Shown here piece by piece: positions 22,690-32,971 of a stretch of 64,000 bases of DNA (position 1 is its first letter; the number at the start of each line of letters is the position of its first letter). The translations under genes were made by a program, and so were the position numbers. Location: positions 22,954,551 to 23,018,550 of the forward strand of contig CM023448.1 of the NCBI GenBank assembly GCA_013339765.2, in the 5' to 3' direction. The notes beneath the pieces were generated by a model that was not told the DNA's origin, searched no databases, and saw only the letters and a program-made list of their open reading frames with translations. The DNA comes from Haemaphysalis longicornis (taxonomy: Eukaryota > Arthropoda > Arachnida > Ixodida > Ixodidae).

Positions 22690-23458
22690 ATTTGTTTATT
22701 TAGACGGGAAAGGTCGAACGCCTCGTGCGGGGGAGGAGGAGGGGAATGAACCATTGGGCGGATGGGGTTTAATTCCTACGCGTGGCCGCTCGTCACAATG
22801 ACCGCTCGATTTAGGTCGTTTCTACGGTTTTCACTAGATCGGTTCGCCCTGCAAATTTCCACAGGGTCACAGAGGTTGTTTCCCATTAATAGAAGGCGTT
22901 GTTCACTCTTGAAGGTACGTGAGATGAGGAAGAAGACACCTACGTCGTTTCTAGGAGAGTCCGGCACAGTCACAGAGAAGGTGGTGCATGGGTGGGTCGG
23001 TAGGCAGTGTACCAGGTCTGTCGGTCGCAGGCGTCACGAGCGACCGCTGTGCTGGAGCGGGTCTTGCCTAGAAGGGCCTGGAGCCCTGGAGGGATGTCCT
23101 TGGGCACAGCTGGGCCTGGCTTTGGGGCCGTTTCATTGAGGTGACGACGTCGCCGCTTTTTTCGGATACGGCGCTCAACGACCATGTTGTTGAGGGCAGG
23201 TTCAATGAGAGATCTGGGAGTGACCCAGAGTGACACAGGTTTCATACTATGGGCCGTTTCGTTCCTTGGGTTGGACTGGTGGCCGGGGATTCCTACCACC
23301 AGAAATGTAGTGTCGTGTATTGCAGCGAGGTTCTCGATGGCTCGTCTAGTTGCAATGGAAACGGAGTCATGAGACTCAGGAGAGAGCACTGCCAGCCAAA
23401 AGTTAAAAAAAAAACTATTAAACGAGATATTTAAATAGACAAACCCTCTCCGAACCAC
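22690..23458 (-). pseudogene. Degenerate LINE with RNase H end
   Basis: The minus strand reads ATRRAIENLAAIHDTTFLVV then GIPGHQSNPRNETAHSM, which resembles the last RNase H block (W-x-P-G-H...G-N-E-x-A-H) with the Trp lost. Further on, PGLQALLGKTR in one frame and QRSLVTPATDRPGTLPTD in another resemble the region before the knuckle. A tetranucleotide tail at the 3' side supports LINE origin. It is badly decayed. Confidence 0.45.
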
Positions 23459-24609
23459 TGGATTCTAAGGATTGTTCTGGAAAAAATAAAACCTTACGCG
23501 CATTTGGGGCATCACATCAATGGTAATAAAACTAGTGCTCGTAGTGCTTTTTCAATCGAAGTTAAATGTGTGCTTTATATTTAAGATAGCAAAAAGGAAA
23601 GAAAGACGCGTCCAAAACAACATTTTCATCCCGAAATACGGGAAAGAGCTCGTGCGATCCTGGACTTCGCGGCTGTGCTCCAAGTTCAACAGTGACAAAA
23701 AGTTCCAAATTTGATGGCGCGAGCAGTGAAACGCGGGAACATCATCCGTGCTTATCGTGCGAGGAGCGACACGGAAGGGTAATAGCAAGAAATGTGGGCG
23801 GAGGATAGAGGAGAGACACGTACTTGCGGGGGGGGGGGGGGGGGGATGCAGAAAACTATTGTCTTTCGACGCACTTGCAGCGAAGGAAGCAGATACGCGG
23901 CTGAAGTTTTTTTTTTTTTTTCGGTCACTCTTTTTACTTGTAGCCCTTGTGTAGGGGAACCCTCCTGAGGGTACCTCTCCTGAGCCGGAAAATGTCCGAG
24001 AACAGCAGTTGGAGTAGGGAGAGGATGCGCCGTAGGGGGTCAGCGCACGAGGCGTTTTTTAGCGCAGCGGGAAAACTCGGCTTTTGCGAGGTGGCCGTGC
24101 ACCCCCCTACAACACAGATGAAAAAAGCGTTGAAGAAGCATTCAAAGGGGCCAACAGAAAATTCAGAGACACTCACCATTGTCGTCAACTGTCCCAGTAC
24201 ACGTCGGAAGAAGTGAATTGCACCGGAGCACTTAGGAGACGGAGCGAAGCCTATTTAAGGCGCTGAGGCGGATCGTGAAGCAAAGTTCACCAGAGCAGGA
24301 ATCATATTGGCTGGTTGGTGAATGTTGAAGCGCAATGAAATAGCGGGATCTGACGGGACGCAAAGCAGGAGACAGCGTTCGGTTAGTTCGCGCTGTTTTC
24401 CCACGTGCCCAAATGAACGCCCGAAGTGCCGTGAAAAGTATTGGCCAAGGTCGCACAAAGTCGCACAAGACTTGAAACACAGCGAAGCTGGAGGATTTCT
24501 TTCTATGTAAGCACTGAAGGACACGCCATAACGCATTGCATTAGGTTTGAAGTTGCTTATTTACATGTTCCGTCGTCACTTTTCACTGTGATGGTAAAAT
24601 CTTCGGCAA
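23459..24609. other. Unassigned sequence with homopolymer runs
   Basis: A G-run (about 23829-23845) and a T-run (about 23907-23921) flank a block containing GCAGATACGCGGCTGAAG. A similar block, ACTTGCAGGGAAGATAGCAG with GATACGGCGATAAG, occurs at 34500-34540, so part is an interspersed repeat. No gene was recognised. Confidence 0.4.
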
Positions 24610-25592
24610 AAATGACTAAAACAGGGACTAAAATACAGCTGTTAGTCTTCGCGGGCAACAGTTCATCTTCAATGGGAGTATCTGTAGCAGAGTGTGTGCC
24701 GGGTGCACAAACGCGGACTAACTGTTCGTTCCCACCTATCTATATAGAGTAACGGGAAGATGAAACGCATGCACTTAGTCTCTTTGCTGCGTCGTTAATC
24801 CCCTAATCGCGTCGTCGTTGCAATTTCGCGTATATGTCTGTGGACGGTTTCAGATTTCCAAAACACAAGTCATTGCAGTCAGTGGGTTCTTTACATGGTG
24901 CCACAGAAAAAATCTCGATGTTAATTATTAGAAAAGCGCCTAGCGTCTAGCGGCGGGTAATGGCAAGGAGTGGCGATGCGTTATCGACAGACGCTTCTCG
25001 GCGAGGTTATCCGATTCAGGCGAGGTAATAACGGCTAATGAAAGATTTCTAGCCCGTCAACAATGACACAAATATTAGTGACAATAGCAAACGTTGATCC
25101 CCAAGAGTAATGAATATGTATGTTTCACAGACGAGAAAAAACGCATTAGTTGATGATGACAACTGCAAAATAAAATTGTTCGCTACAGGTAAGCGTCTTG
25201 AAGTTATCTTTTACACTCGGTACATAATTGCCTTGTGCACCAAAGCTATGACAATGCTGAAGGCTTTAAAACCCAGTTGCATCTCCCAGTGCCGATCGTC
25301 TAGCGACGCTAACTTGAAGAATTCAGGCTAAGCAACACCAAATTTGATTTCGTCGATGCAGGAAATTATGGTCTATTTCCTTATTGTGACACTCACACAG
25401 ACGACAGCTTTCACACGCGATACCTAGAGCACTTAACGCATGTATAGAGCACTAAGAATACACTTAGTTTGCGAATTTGTGCGAAACAAATCAGTCGTCC
25501 GATCACCCAGCCATCTATTGCAACAGGCGACGAGTTGATTGCTCTTTACGGGAAAAAAAAACTGATTGTGAGGCTGTGCTTAGAATCGAAAT
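24610..25592 (-). repeat. Repeat family C, copy 2 (uninterrupted)
   Basis: This is the reverse complement of 12930-14112 without the 157-bp LTR. It shows the empty site near 25436-25450. Its left end (GGCAAAAATGACTAAAACAG) resembles the ACACTCTTAGGCAAAAAGG terminus of the tRNA-bearing repeats. It is noncoding. Confidence 0.75.
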
Positions 25593-26184
25593 GACCAATG
25601 GTCCCTCAAGTTAGAAAAGCGCTAAGCCCAAAGCGCAAACAGCGGTCATGGTCGCTTGCACGGATAGGAATTCCGGGACCAGTTGCAATGAAACCATCAC
25701 CTGGCACAGCGCTACACGCTCTACACTTGAAAAGCATCTGCCCGTCAATCCGTCCGCCGGCGTGGTTACGCGACGCACTGGATCGGGAAACGCGAGCTCT
25801 CGTGGATTTCAAGTCACAACAGCAGAGGTGATGGGACTCAATTTGAGGGCTAGGTCCGGGTAACGCTAGAGCCCAGTTATACCAACAAATGGCGTTACCC
25901 AAGAGCTCTATTTTCTCCCTTCCCTCTATTCCATTCACTTCAAACTTTGTGCAATGACAAAGTAGCTCTGTAGGCAATCTCTCTTGCTTAATTAAGTTTC
26001 ACAAACGCGCTGCGGCGTTGCGGGCAATACTCCTCGATTGGCTTACACTTACTTGGCAAAGCATTCTGACCCTCTCCTCGCATGATAGCCGATCGCCTCC
26101 TTTTTATGTTTAAGTGAAGCAATGTTCTGATGTGCTCGGAAACCACTGTAATCACTGCATACGGCTCTGTATATATTTGTAAAT
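25593..26184. other. Unassigned sequence
   Basis: No gene or repeat was identified. Confidence 0.4.
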
Positions 26185-26456
26185 AAAGTTATTGTTACAA
26201 AAAAACAAAAGCCGGCGTGGTGTGGTGTTAGCGCGCAGGGTTCCTTGCGTGCAATTGCGGGCGTCGGTGGTTCGATTCCTGCTGGTGGACGAAAAATTTT
26301 TTTTTCTGTGACTCTCGGCAGTTCGTCCTTGGGGAGTATCGGAACGCACCAACCCAGTGGCGGTCTAACCGTTCGTCCCCTCACATTTAGTCCCCAAAGG
26401 GACTAATGATTGTGGCAAAGGCCGTTAGTCCCCCTAGCCCTTTTTGCCTAAGAGTG
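26185..26456 (+). mobile_element. tRNA-bearing interspersed repeat, copy 2
   Basis: The plus strand has GTAAATAAAG, then a tRNA-like segment at 26213-26292 with A-box-like TGGTGTTAGCGCG and a perfect B box GGTTCGATTCC. The first seven bases (GCCGGCG) can pair, with wobble, with TGCTGGT near its end. Next come GGGAGTATCGGAACGCACC, CTAACCGTTCGTCCCC and the terminus CCTTTTTGCCTAAGAGTGT. It is in opposite orientation to copy 1 at 11693-11990. Its terminus abuts family A copy 2. Confidence 0.6.
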
Positions 26457-26765
26457 TAGTAATCGTCATATCCACCTACATAGTCGTGTTCCTCATGCAT
26501 GATTGGCGGGCCCGGATCGTTGTGTCCGCAGGCTTTCCCATTTCTCCCAAAGTGGAAAGCGTCAGCACGCGCTAGAACCGGCGGCTTCCGGATTCACGAA
26601 CTGGGCGTCTGTAGCGCCAGCCGTCTTGATGCGCGGGCGCACATTAACTGCTTTCTTGGTATTTTTGGCGAGCGCCACGCGCAAGCCTAGACGGCGCCGA
26701 ACGCACCTCGTAAGACGCCTAAAGAAGTGCGCAATAAACGGTAAGAGTAACTGCGACTCAATTTT
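26457..26765 (+). repeat. Interspersed repeat family A, copy 2
   Basis: It begins CGTCATATCCACCTACATAG, the reverse complement of the end of copy 1. It continues through GCGGGCCCGGATC, GTCCGCAGGC, GCTAGAACCGGCGGCTTCCG and GCGCCACGCGCAAGCCTAG to an AATAAACGGTAAGAG (about 26732). The conserved AATAAA near the 3' side fits an LTR-type element. Several short frames cross it and are not genes. Confidence 0.6.
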
Positions 26766-27725
26766 TTGATGACGTCGCACACCGCTCGCATTACGGCCAG
26801 CAACAACAGCTTCGCTGTCAAAACCGTTGTTTGACCCATCTTTCTCTGCACTTATTCCCACATCCCACAACGGCCTTTTATACCACAAAGTCATTCTCTT
26901 TCCCTCCGCGTCACGACGAAGTGGTGCAATGCTGCAAAGATTGCAAAGCCCTTCGACAACGCGAGTCAGATACAAGGCCTCTGAAGCCTTTAGCTGGACA
27001 TCCGAGATTTCGCATTCGTAACCCACTGGCAGTGCTTAGATGTTCCAGGACTGTTCGTCTCCGGAATACGCGCAACCCAATTAATTAAGCCGAAACAGCT
27101 ACGCTGAGTTACCCACCACCGAACGAATGGTGCGGCCCACAAATGTTTCCCTCTCAAGTCGCAGATTGTGTGCAGCATCGGGAAATTCACATCACTAGGA
27201 AACCTGCCTGGAAACCACGCTTACAGCGTCGTACGGAAAACTGGGACTGCCGCCATGCACCCATTGCAACCTGATGTTCCCGGACGGTCGTCCTCCGCTT
27301 CGCTTTGAGAAAGCTCGTTGCGTGCCCTGTTGAACTTTCTGAACGACACCAGACTTTCGGACCGGCTGTGATGCTTCCAGTGATGTGAGGGTTGTGCGGC
27401 GTGTTTTCCATCATTATGCTCCTCCTCTCTTTCTGTCTATCTCTCTTCCCTTAGAATCAGTACTGATTCAGGTGGTCTCAACCCGGGGGACAGTCATCGG
27501 CTGCTTCATTTTTCTTTCTTTTATTGTCATCAAAGCAACACACGCACACACCTTACGACGCTCCTGCTCGAAACACAAGGATTTAAGACTTTTGACCTAA
27601 AACAGAGCTAAAAGCTGGCGACTTACACAAAGAAATAGCCCCACAGTAACCTTACAAGTTTTCGTGAACAGTCCGCGCTTTTGTGTCTCGCTTCCCACAA
27701 GAGTTGAAGGTTTTGTTTGAGACAA
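26766..27725. other. Unassigned sequence
   Basis: No gene or structured repeat was recognised. Confidence 0.4.
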
Positions 27726-28335
27726 CAGTCGAGCCCCGTTGCAACGAAGTGGTATCGAGACAGTAATTTAGTTCGTTATATCCGACATTCGTTGTAACCG
27801 TAGAGCTAAAAATCGGTTCAAACCAATCGGTAATCTGGCGCCCGCAAAAATCATTGATACAACAATGCATTATTTTAATCGCCGAACCTACTATAAACAA
27901 GGTAAACCTTATCTTCCTCCTTGTGTAATTTCAAGCTCAATGAACCAGAACATGAAACGCGAAATTACAACACAACACATTTTAGTTGCAACGCAGGCCC
28001 CCGTTCCTATTTTTTTTTAGGAAGGATGTTACCTTTGCCTTGTGCCTATTTACAGCACTGGGCATCATGAAGTTTTTCGCACTGTCCACGAGCAGAAATA
28101 GGCCTTTTCTACTTCTGCAGTTGCTGACGACAGGAGTTTTTCCAAGTGTCTTCTCAGCCTACTGGTCAAATATTTCTTCGTAATATCCGATAGTGCGCGC
28201 GGCCCACACGAGTTTCACTTTCGTTATAAAAGAATGACGTCATTGGAAATGAAGCGTGCCCTACTAACGCTCGTATTTAGTTAGCTACAGCCGATAATTC
28301 GCTATAACAGTGTTCGTTGTAACGATGATCAACTG
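27726..28335. mobile_element. Tigger/pogo-like MITE, 610 bp
   Basis: The left terminus CAGTCGAGCCCCGTTGCAAC is mirrored at the right end, whose reverse complement is CAGTTGATCATCGTTACAAC. Subterminal TTCGTTATATCCGACATTCG (left) and TTCGTAATATCCGATAG (right) are also related. CAGTNGANCC-CGTT-AACGAA termini are characteristic of pogo/Tigger elements of the Tc1-mariner superfamily. TA follows the right end (28336-28337); the left flank is AA, so one TA is mutated. The interior has no transposase. Confidence 0.65.
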
Positions 28336-30855
28336 TACTGGCACAAAATTTCGAATTTGAGGTGCAAATACCTTCCGAGCAGGTTGTCTTCTGACCACTC
28401 CGGTAAGTTTCTAACTCGGCCATCTGTTGCAACGCATGAGGTGGCCGAGAACGAAGACCGCTGAGACACATGCAGCCGCATGGCGTGTCGAGCGCTCGGC
28501 AGCCGGTCACGGCGGGCTACACTTATTACGTGTTGCGCAAAGGAGCGCCGGCGAGCTATATAGACAACGTACGCCATAGTGCTGATTTGAAACATTCACA
28601 GCAGCCAGGTGTCCCCTCACCTGCGGAAGTTTAAGGTTGCTGTACGGCGGCGATTTCGTGAAGGGTTCCCCCAGCGGCTCTGATGAAGACACTAAGATGT
28701 GTAGCTACGTTTTCGAAAAAAATTTATTCTTGCACGCACTGCAGCTGGTAGGTTCGAGCACTACATTACGGCTGCTGAAAAGCTATGTTGCCGCGTCAGC
28801 GCAGTGAACTGCGCTTGATCGACGTCACGCGGCAAGGCACCCACGACCAAAGCAGTGTTGTCACTTGGGTTGCCTCGTCTTGGCTTGTTCACTTAAACCG
28901 ATACTGAAACTGCTAAAAGTGGCGCTGCGCAGTATTTATGGTGCTATATCGTCTGTCTATTATGCAGCTTTACAATTGTTTGGTTGACGATTAGCGTACG
29001 AATAGCCGCAAAAACACTAAGCACCCAAAATTTTCCAGTATCCTTTGGGTTGAAAAGCCACCTTTACGTGCACTGCTGTGGACGACAGCCTTCGTCAAGC
29101 ACAAGCAACCAAATGTCCCTGTATACAGCTTGCCGAAGCTAGCCCTATCAAGGAAGGGGCTTCTCTAGAATATGTAACGTAAAAACCCTGACCAGACCGC
29201 TGCGTTCTCATGGGGCGCTCAAGGCAGTGCTAGCGTTTTTGAGAAGCAATGGTTTAGCAGCTAGATCGTAACCCAGGCCCCGTGGTGGTGAACTTCTGAA
29301 CTTGTACTGTACACGGTATAGGCATTTTTTGCGTATAGTTATACCAGAGTCCTTCGGCACTTTTCCGGGTGATGAAACTCCGGCCGAAGGTTAAAGGCGC
29401 CACCATTCGTAACAGGACCACGAGCCACCGCCAATGGTTAAATTATATGCTCACCCCTCTGCAGAAGTTTCAACGAAACTGCGTGCGCGCTGCTCTTCCT
29501 CTTATCTTTTCTTTATAGTTATTGAACGCATCGATGCCACCAATTAAAATAGGTCCGAGTTGGATCCAGTGCGTCGACGACGAATGAGCCTGAGAGCTGT
29601 TTCGTTAGGAGCGCAAGCATACTGCTTACTTATGAATGCGGACATAGCTGATAAACCGCTGCGCGTTTAAAATGTTCTCACACATTGCGATAACGCATTG
29701 TGTTATTAGGTATCTCAGGACCTTATCACACACATTATTACGAGCCCTCGAAGTGGTAGCTCGCACGTATTGGAATATGATGCTGATCAAGCTCCGTGCT
29801 TCCTGGCTCCCCGATACGAGCAGTTTCTGCCAAACCGGCTCGACTACGTGTTTATATTTGCGCCCGGCCAAAGAACGACTGTGTTTATGTGATAGAACCA
29901 CAAAAGGACTCGGGTAATAGGTCAACTTTCTATCCGTGGCGAGGGAATAATGGGGAGAGGAGGGTAAGCGTGATAAAAAACGAGTAGACAGTAGAAGGGA
30001 AGTCGCATTGGTTTCTATTCGTCTCGTATCTTGCGCTCTACAACCAGACAATTCAAGAGAACTTAATGGTCGAGCAAGCAGTTTTATTCCAAACCTTTGA
30101 ATTGAATTCTCATTTTAATATGCAGCTGTAGCGGACGCGCGTTAGTGCGCGCCCTTGATGTGGGGGGTTCTGATGCGCAATTGGTGAGGTGATGCAGCCA
30201 ATGAGGTTTTTTTAACCTCCTTTGATGCAGCCGAGCGCTTTTGCGTCCCCACGCTTCGATATTAAGGGGGCTTTTCAAGTCACCACGAGTTTCGCGCGCC
30301 TAACATCTGATCGATCACTTCTTCTCTCGCAATGTACGCGGCCCACCCATCGCGCTATACGTTTGGCGATGTTTACCGCTTTGAGTATTATTAATTACTT
30401 AATAATTTTGGCTTTGTCGGGTACGCTGTGACCCCTTCCAAGATCCTCATAGCGACAGAAAGAATTTATCTTTTTCGCTGTAGCGACAAGACGTCCGCGC
30501 TCATGACGTGCTCATCAGTTCTGATGATGGCGGTAGCATCGAAATGCTTTTCTCAAACATGAACTTTCTTAGAGTTAAAGCTAAAAGCGCCAGCTTCCAA
30601 CAGTGGCAGAGCCCTTTTCCACTTCTTTCGAAGCTCCACGCTAGTCGGTAAACAAAAGAGGGACCCCTTTTCACTGTGCTTCTTTAGCCCGAGCGGCAGC
30701 CCATCATACAGCACGCCTTCGCCATTGTTGACCCAAGTTCCGTGTCGTCGACCTTGTACAGGATGCACTCGCTCATGAAGTTCGCGTGATAGAAACCTTG
30801 CTAAGGGGCATAACGCGCAGCCTCCACACAATGCCTGCGAGCTGCCGCCGATACC
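28336..30855. other. Long unassigned stretch
   Basis: No gene is supported. 28790-28833 holds a two-stem hairpin (GCCGCGT...ACGCGGC outside, AGCGCAGT/ACTGCGCT inside). 30170-30235 contains two copies of TGATGCAGCC separated by GAGGTTTTTTTAACCTC. Minus-strand frames at 29626-30051 and 30553-30831 lack recognisable motifs. Confidence 0.4.
28789..28833. repeat. Short nested hairpin
   Basis: An 8-bp perfect inner stem with a 2-base loop lies within a 7-bp outer stem and is GC-rich. Function is unknown. Confidence 0.6.
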
Positions 30856-31260
30856 ATGGCGACCACGGCGGGCACGCCGGAAACGACGCCCCCCTTACAA
30901 CAGCCCGCGTTGCGTAGCGGCCGTTATTGGAAGCTTATGAAGCTCTGCAATCGAGTGACGCAGAAGGTTTGTGACCAGAATGGTATTGAAGGACTCTGGT
31001 TATACCCTAACCTCTATCTCAATCATCATTCACGTCACATCTATGCCCTTTCCCCCGTTCCCTTATACAGAGTAGCAGGTGAGAGACTATACGAACAGAC
31101 CGACCTTTCTGTGTTTCCATTTGGTTCATTAAAATTGCTCCCTCTTCCTTTTAAGTACCGGATGCGAAGAATCTGTCGTTTAACTTTACACCACCACCAG
31201 CTTAATGCTGGCCAACCGAGAGAGAGAGCCCTGAACCGTTTCTTAGTGTGGACTGAATAA
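30856..31260 (+). CDS. Unrecognised 134-codon open frame, possible 5' coding exon
   Basis: The frame starts ATACCATGG, a good eukaryotic start context, and opens MATTAGTPETTPPLQQPALR. The first 38 codons are GC-rich and end at CAGAAG followed by GTTTGT, which could be a splice donor (about 30968). The later part of the frame does not look protein-like. No domain is recognised. It could be a chance frame, a first coding exon of a host gene, or repeat-derived. Function is not assigned. Confidence 0.2.
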   Translation: MATTAGTPETTPPLQQPALRSGRYWKLMKLCNRVTQKVCDQNGIEGLWLYPNLYLNHHSRHIYALSPVPLYRVAGERLYEQTDLSVFPFGSLKLLPLPFKYRMRRICRLTLHHHQLNAGQPRERALNRFLVWTE

Positions 31261-31771
31261 ACTGCTATGTTGAGACAAAGTGATGGTGTACATCAGGCCT
31301 TTCAGAATGCCGCGGAGAAAAAAAAAAGGACATTGTAACAGGAGCAAACGAAAATTGCCAGACTTTCATCTAATCTGGCTTTGTCACGCCTTCGACAGAG
31401 GCCGTGCGCGCCTTTGACCCGGTACATAAATCGCTATCCAAACACATACGCCGTGTACAGGAAGATCCACCAACCCTTGAAATGATTACCGAATGCGCTC
31501 TTAAGAATGGTCCCTTCAAATAGTGTAGCAGCTTGTTCGACTCCCCTGGAGTGCACTGAATGCGCCCCATCTGCCAGGTTTAACTTTGTGTCAAAACTGA
31601 CAAAAAAAGAAAAACGAGTGAACTGTAAACCCCATATGAACAGCGAGCCTTTGCATGAATATGTACTGTGTGAACAGTGAAAATGGACTGAACTGCTCTT
31701 TCTCCTACCTTTTACCCTCTCCCCCCAGGACATCTGGGCTCCTTACCTAAATAAAGCAATTCTCTCTCATT
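31261..31771. other. Unassigned sequence ending in an AATAAA plus CT motif
   Basis: 31380-31530 has a 48-codon plus-strand frame (VTPSTEAVRAFDPVHKSL, then HIRRVQEDPPTLEMITECAL) ending in a stop, and is unrecognised. At 31750-31768 AATAAAGCAATTCTCTCTC has the same form as the LINE 3' ends at 21355, 40126, 52264 and 61472. Confidence 0.4.
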
Positions 31772-32150
31772 TCACGAAAGACCCTTCTTGGTGTTCTTGG
31801 GGCAACTTCTGTCCACGTTAGGACTTTGGTTCCTGGCGGCTTCTTCGACCATCTGGACAAGGCGTAGCTGGATTATGGAATCAGAGCTGCGCAGCAGGGT
31901 CTCCATGGGATCTGTGTGTTTGATGTCTAAGCAACGTTTAAGTGGGTCTTGTTCTGTGGTTTCTTCTGGCATTTCCACAAAATGTTCGTCAGGCTGGCTG
32001 GGCGGCCGCAGCTTTTCATTTATCCGATAATATTTCTGGATGGAATTGGCTATGGGCCACTTGGTTCTGGCAATTGTTAATTTGAAGTTGATTTCCATAC
32101 CTTGGACTGTGCAGCGTTGAGCGTGCGCTGGGCAGCTGAGAATTTGCACC
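31772..32150 (-). pseudogene. LINE C-terminal fragment (post-knuckle region)
   Basis: The minus strand ends with DPMETLLRSSDSIIQLRLVQ then MVEEAARNQ before the stop at 31772. This lines up with WETVLLSSSPEDQLWAVQLA followed by EDASRAQG in the LINE at 17818-21380 and with ALMLSSDLEGQRTIINRAQA in the one at 43005-44404. The preceding 70 residues are open but the Cys/His knuckle is not visible. It is assigned to the same LINE group with moderate confidence. Confidence 0.5.
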
Positions 32151-32227
32151 TGTTAAGTTTGTTATAGTTTGGTATCTCTTAGCCTAAATGAAGTAATGAG
32201 GAATTGTACAGACATTTTTTCGAAATG

Positions 32228-32456
32228 TTAATGAAATACGATGTTGCACCACATACTTTCCAACATTTCGGTGCCATCCCCAAAACGGAACGGATAGTCA
32301 GAGTAATAGTGATGTTCTCCTAAGCTCCTAACCACAAGGACGGCAAGCCGTTGTTGATTTAGGACGACATGGCGGTAAAAAAGCTTGATCGCTCTACTTG
32401 CAGCTTCCACTGGGTTACGATGAAAAAAAGCCTTGATGACTCTGTACAGGTTAAAA
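32228..32456 (-). other. Unrecognised open frame preceded by a splice-acceptor-like tract
   Basis: On the minus strand a pyrimidine run and TTTAACCTGTACAG (about 32460-32440) precede an open frame containing VIKAFFHRNPVEAASRAIKL and SLGEHHYYSDYPFRFGDG that stops at 32228. It is compositionally protein-like and not seen elsewhere in the window. No family is recognised. It could be a terminal exon or a repeat remnant. Confidence 0.2.
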
Positions 32457-32814
32457 AAAATCACAGAAAACGGCGAGCTCCTGTGATCGACCGCACGCGG
32501 AGCGGCACCCGACCTGCTCGAGTGGGTCAATACTGTCCCCTTTATGGAAACCTGGCACGCACGAATGCTCGTATACCCCTCCCGTGATATCCTCTCCATC
32601 GCACGGAGTTTCACTTCTAGCCCGTCTCTGCCCTAGCTCCCTTCCAGGCTTCTCTATTCCCAGCAGAAATACCCTCGTGGCGTACTTCCGGGGCTCCACG
32701 AACCGGGCTACGGACGCGTTTTTCCGCCTCACGAGCAACTGCAGCACGCGACATCTACGTCTCCACTCTTGCCGTGGCCGCAACGTTTTTCCCCGCTGTG
32801 CCCGTTGCACGTGC

Positions 32815-32965
32815 GCGGTTGTCAGATTCCGAGAGGTTCGCTTCCCGGCCGCGGCGGCCGCTTTTCTGATGGAGGCGAAAAGCAAAAAAAACGCCCGTGT
32901 GTTCGAGATTTCGGCGCACGCTAAAGATCGGCGCGTTACACTCTACAATCAATCAACCAAATTGA
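32815..32965 (+). mobile_element. Tick tRNA-derived SINE, copy 1
   Basis: The plus strand has a B-box-like GGTTCGCTTCCC, the conserved GCCGCGGCGGCCGCTTTTCT and GATGGAGGCGAAAAGC, and GCCCGTGTGTTCGAGATTTC. It ends in a CAATCAATCAA tail. The tRNA head is truncated. Four more copies occur on the minus strand (42155, 42425, 48385, 59541). These are the hallmarks of a SINE family common in hard ticks (Ruka-type, named by inference). Confidence 0.7.
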
Positions 32966-32971
32966 CAACAA

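Noticed and set aside
28680..28722. Hammerhead-like CTGATGA with a downstream GAAA
   Set aside because: Stem II would have to be ACAC/GTGT, but the GAAA does not follow it directly and no convincing stems I and III can be drawn.
30521..30545. Second CTGATGA...GAAA match
   Set aside because: The bases closing stem II do not pair. It is likely chance.
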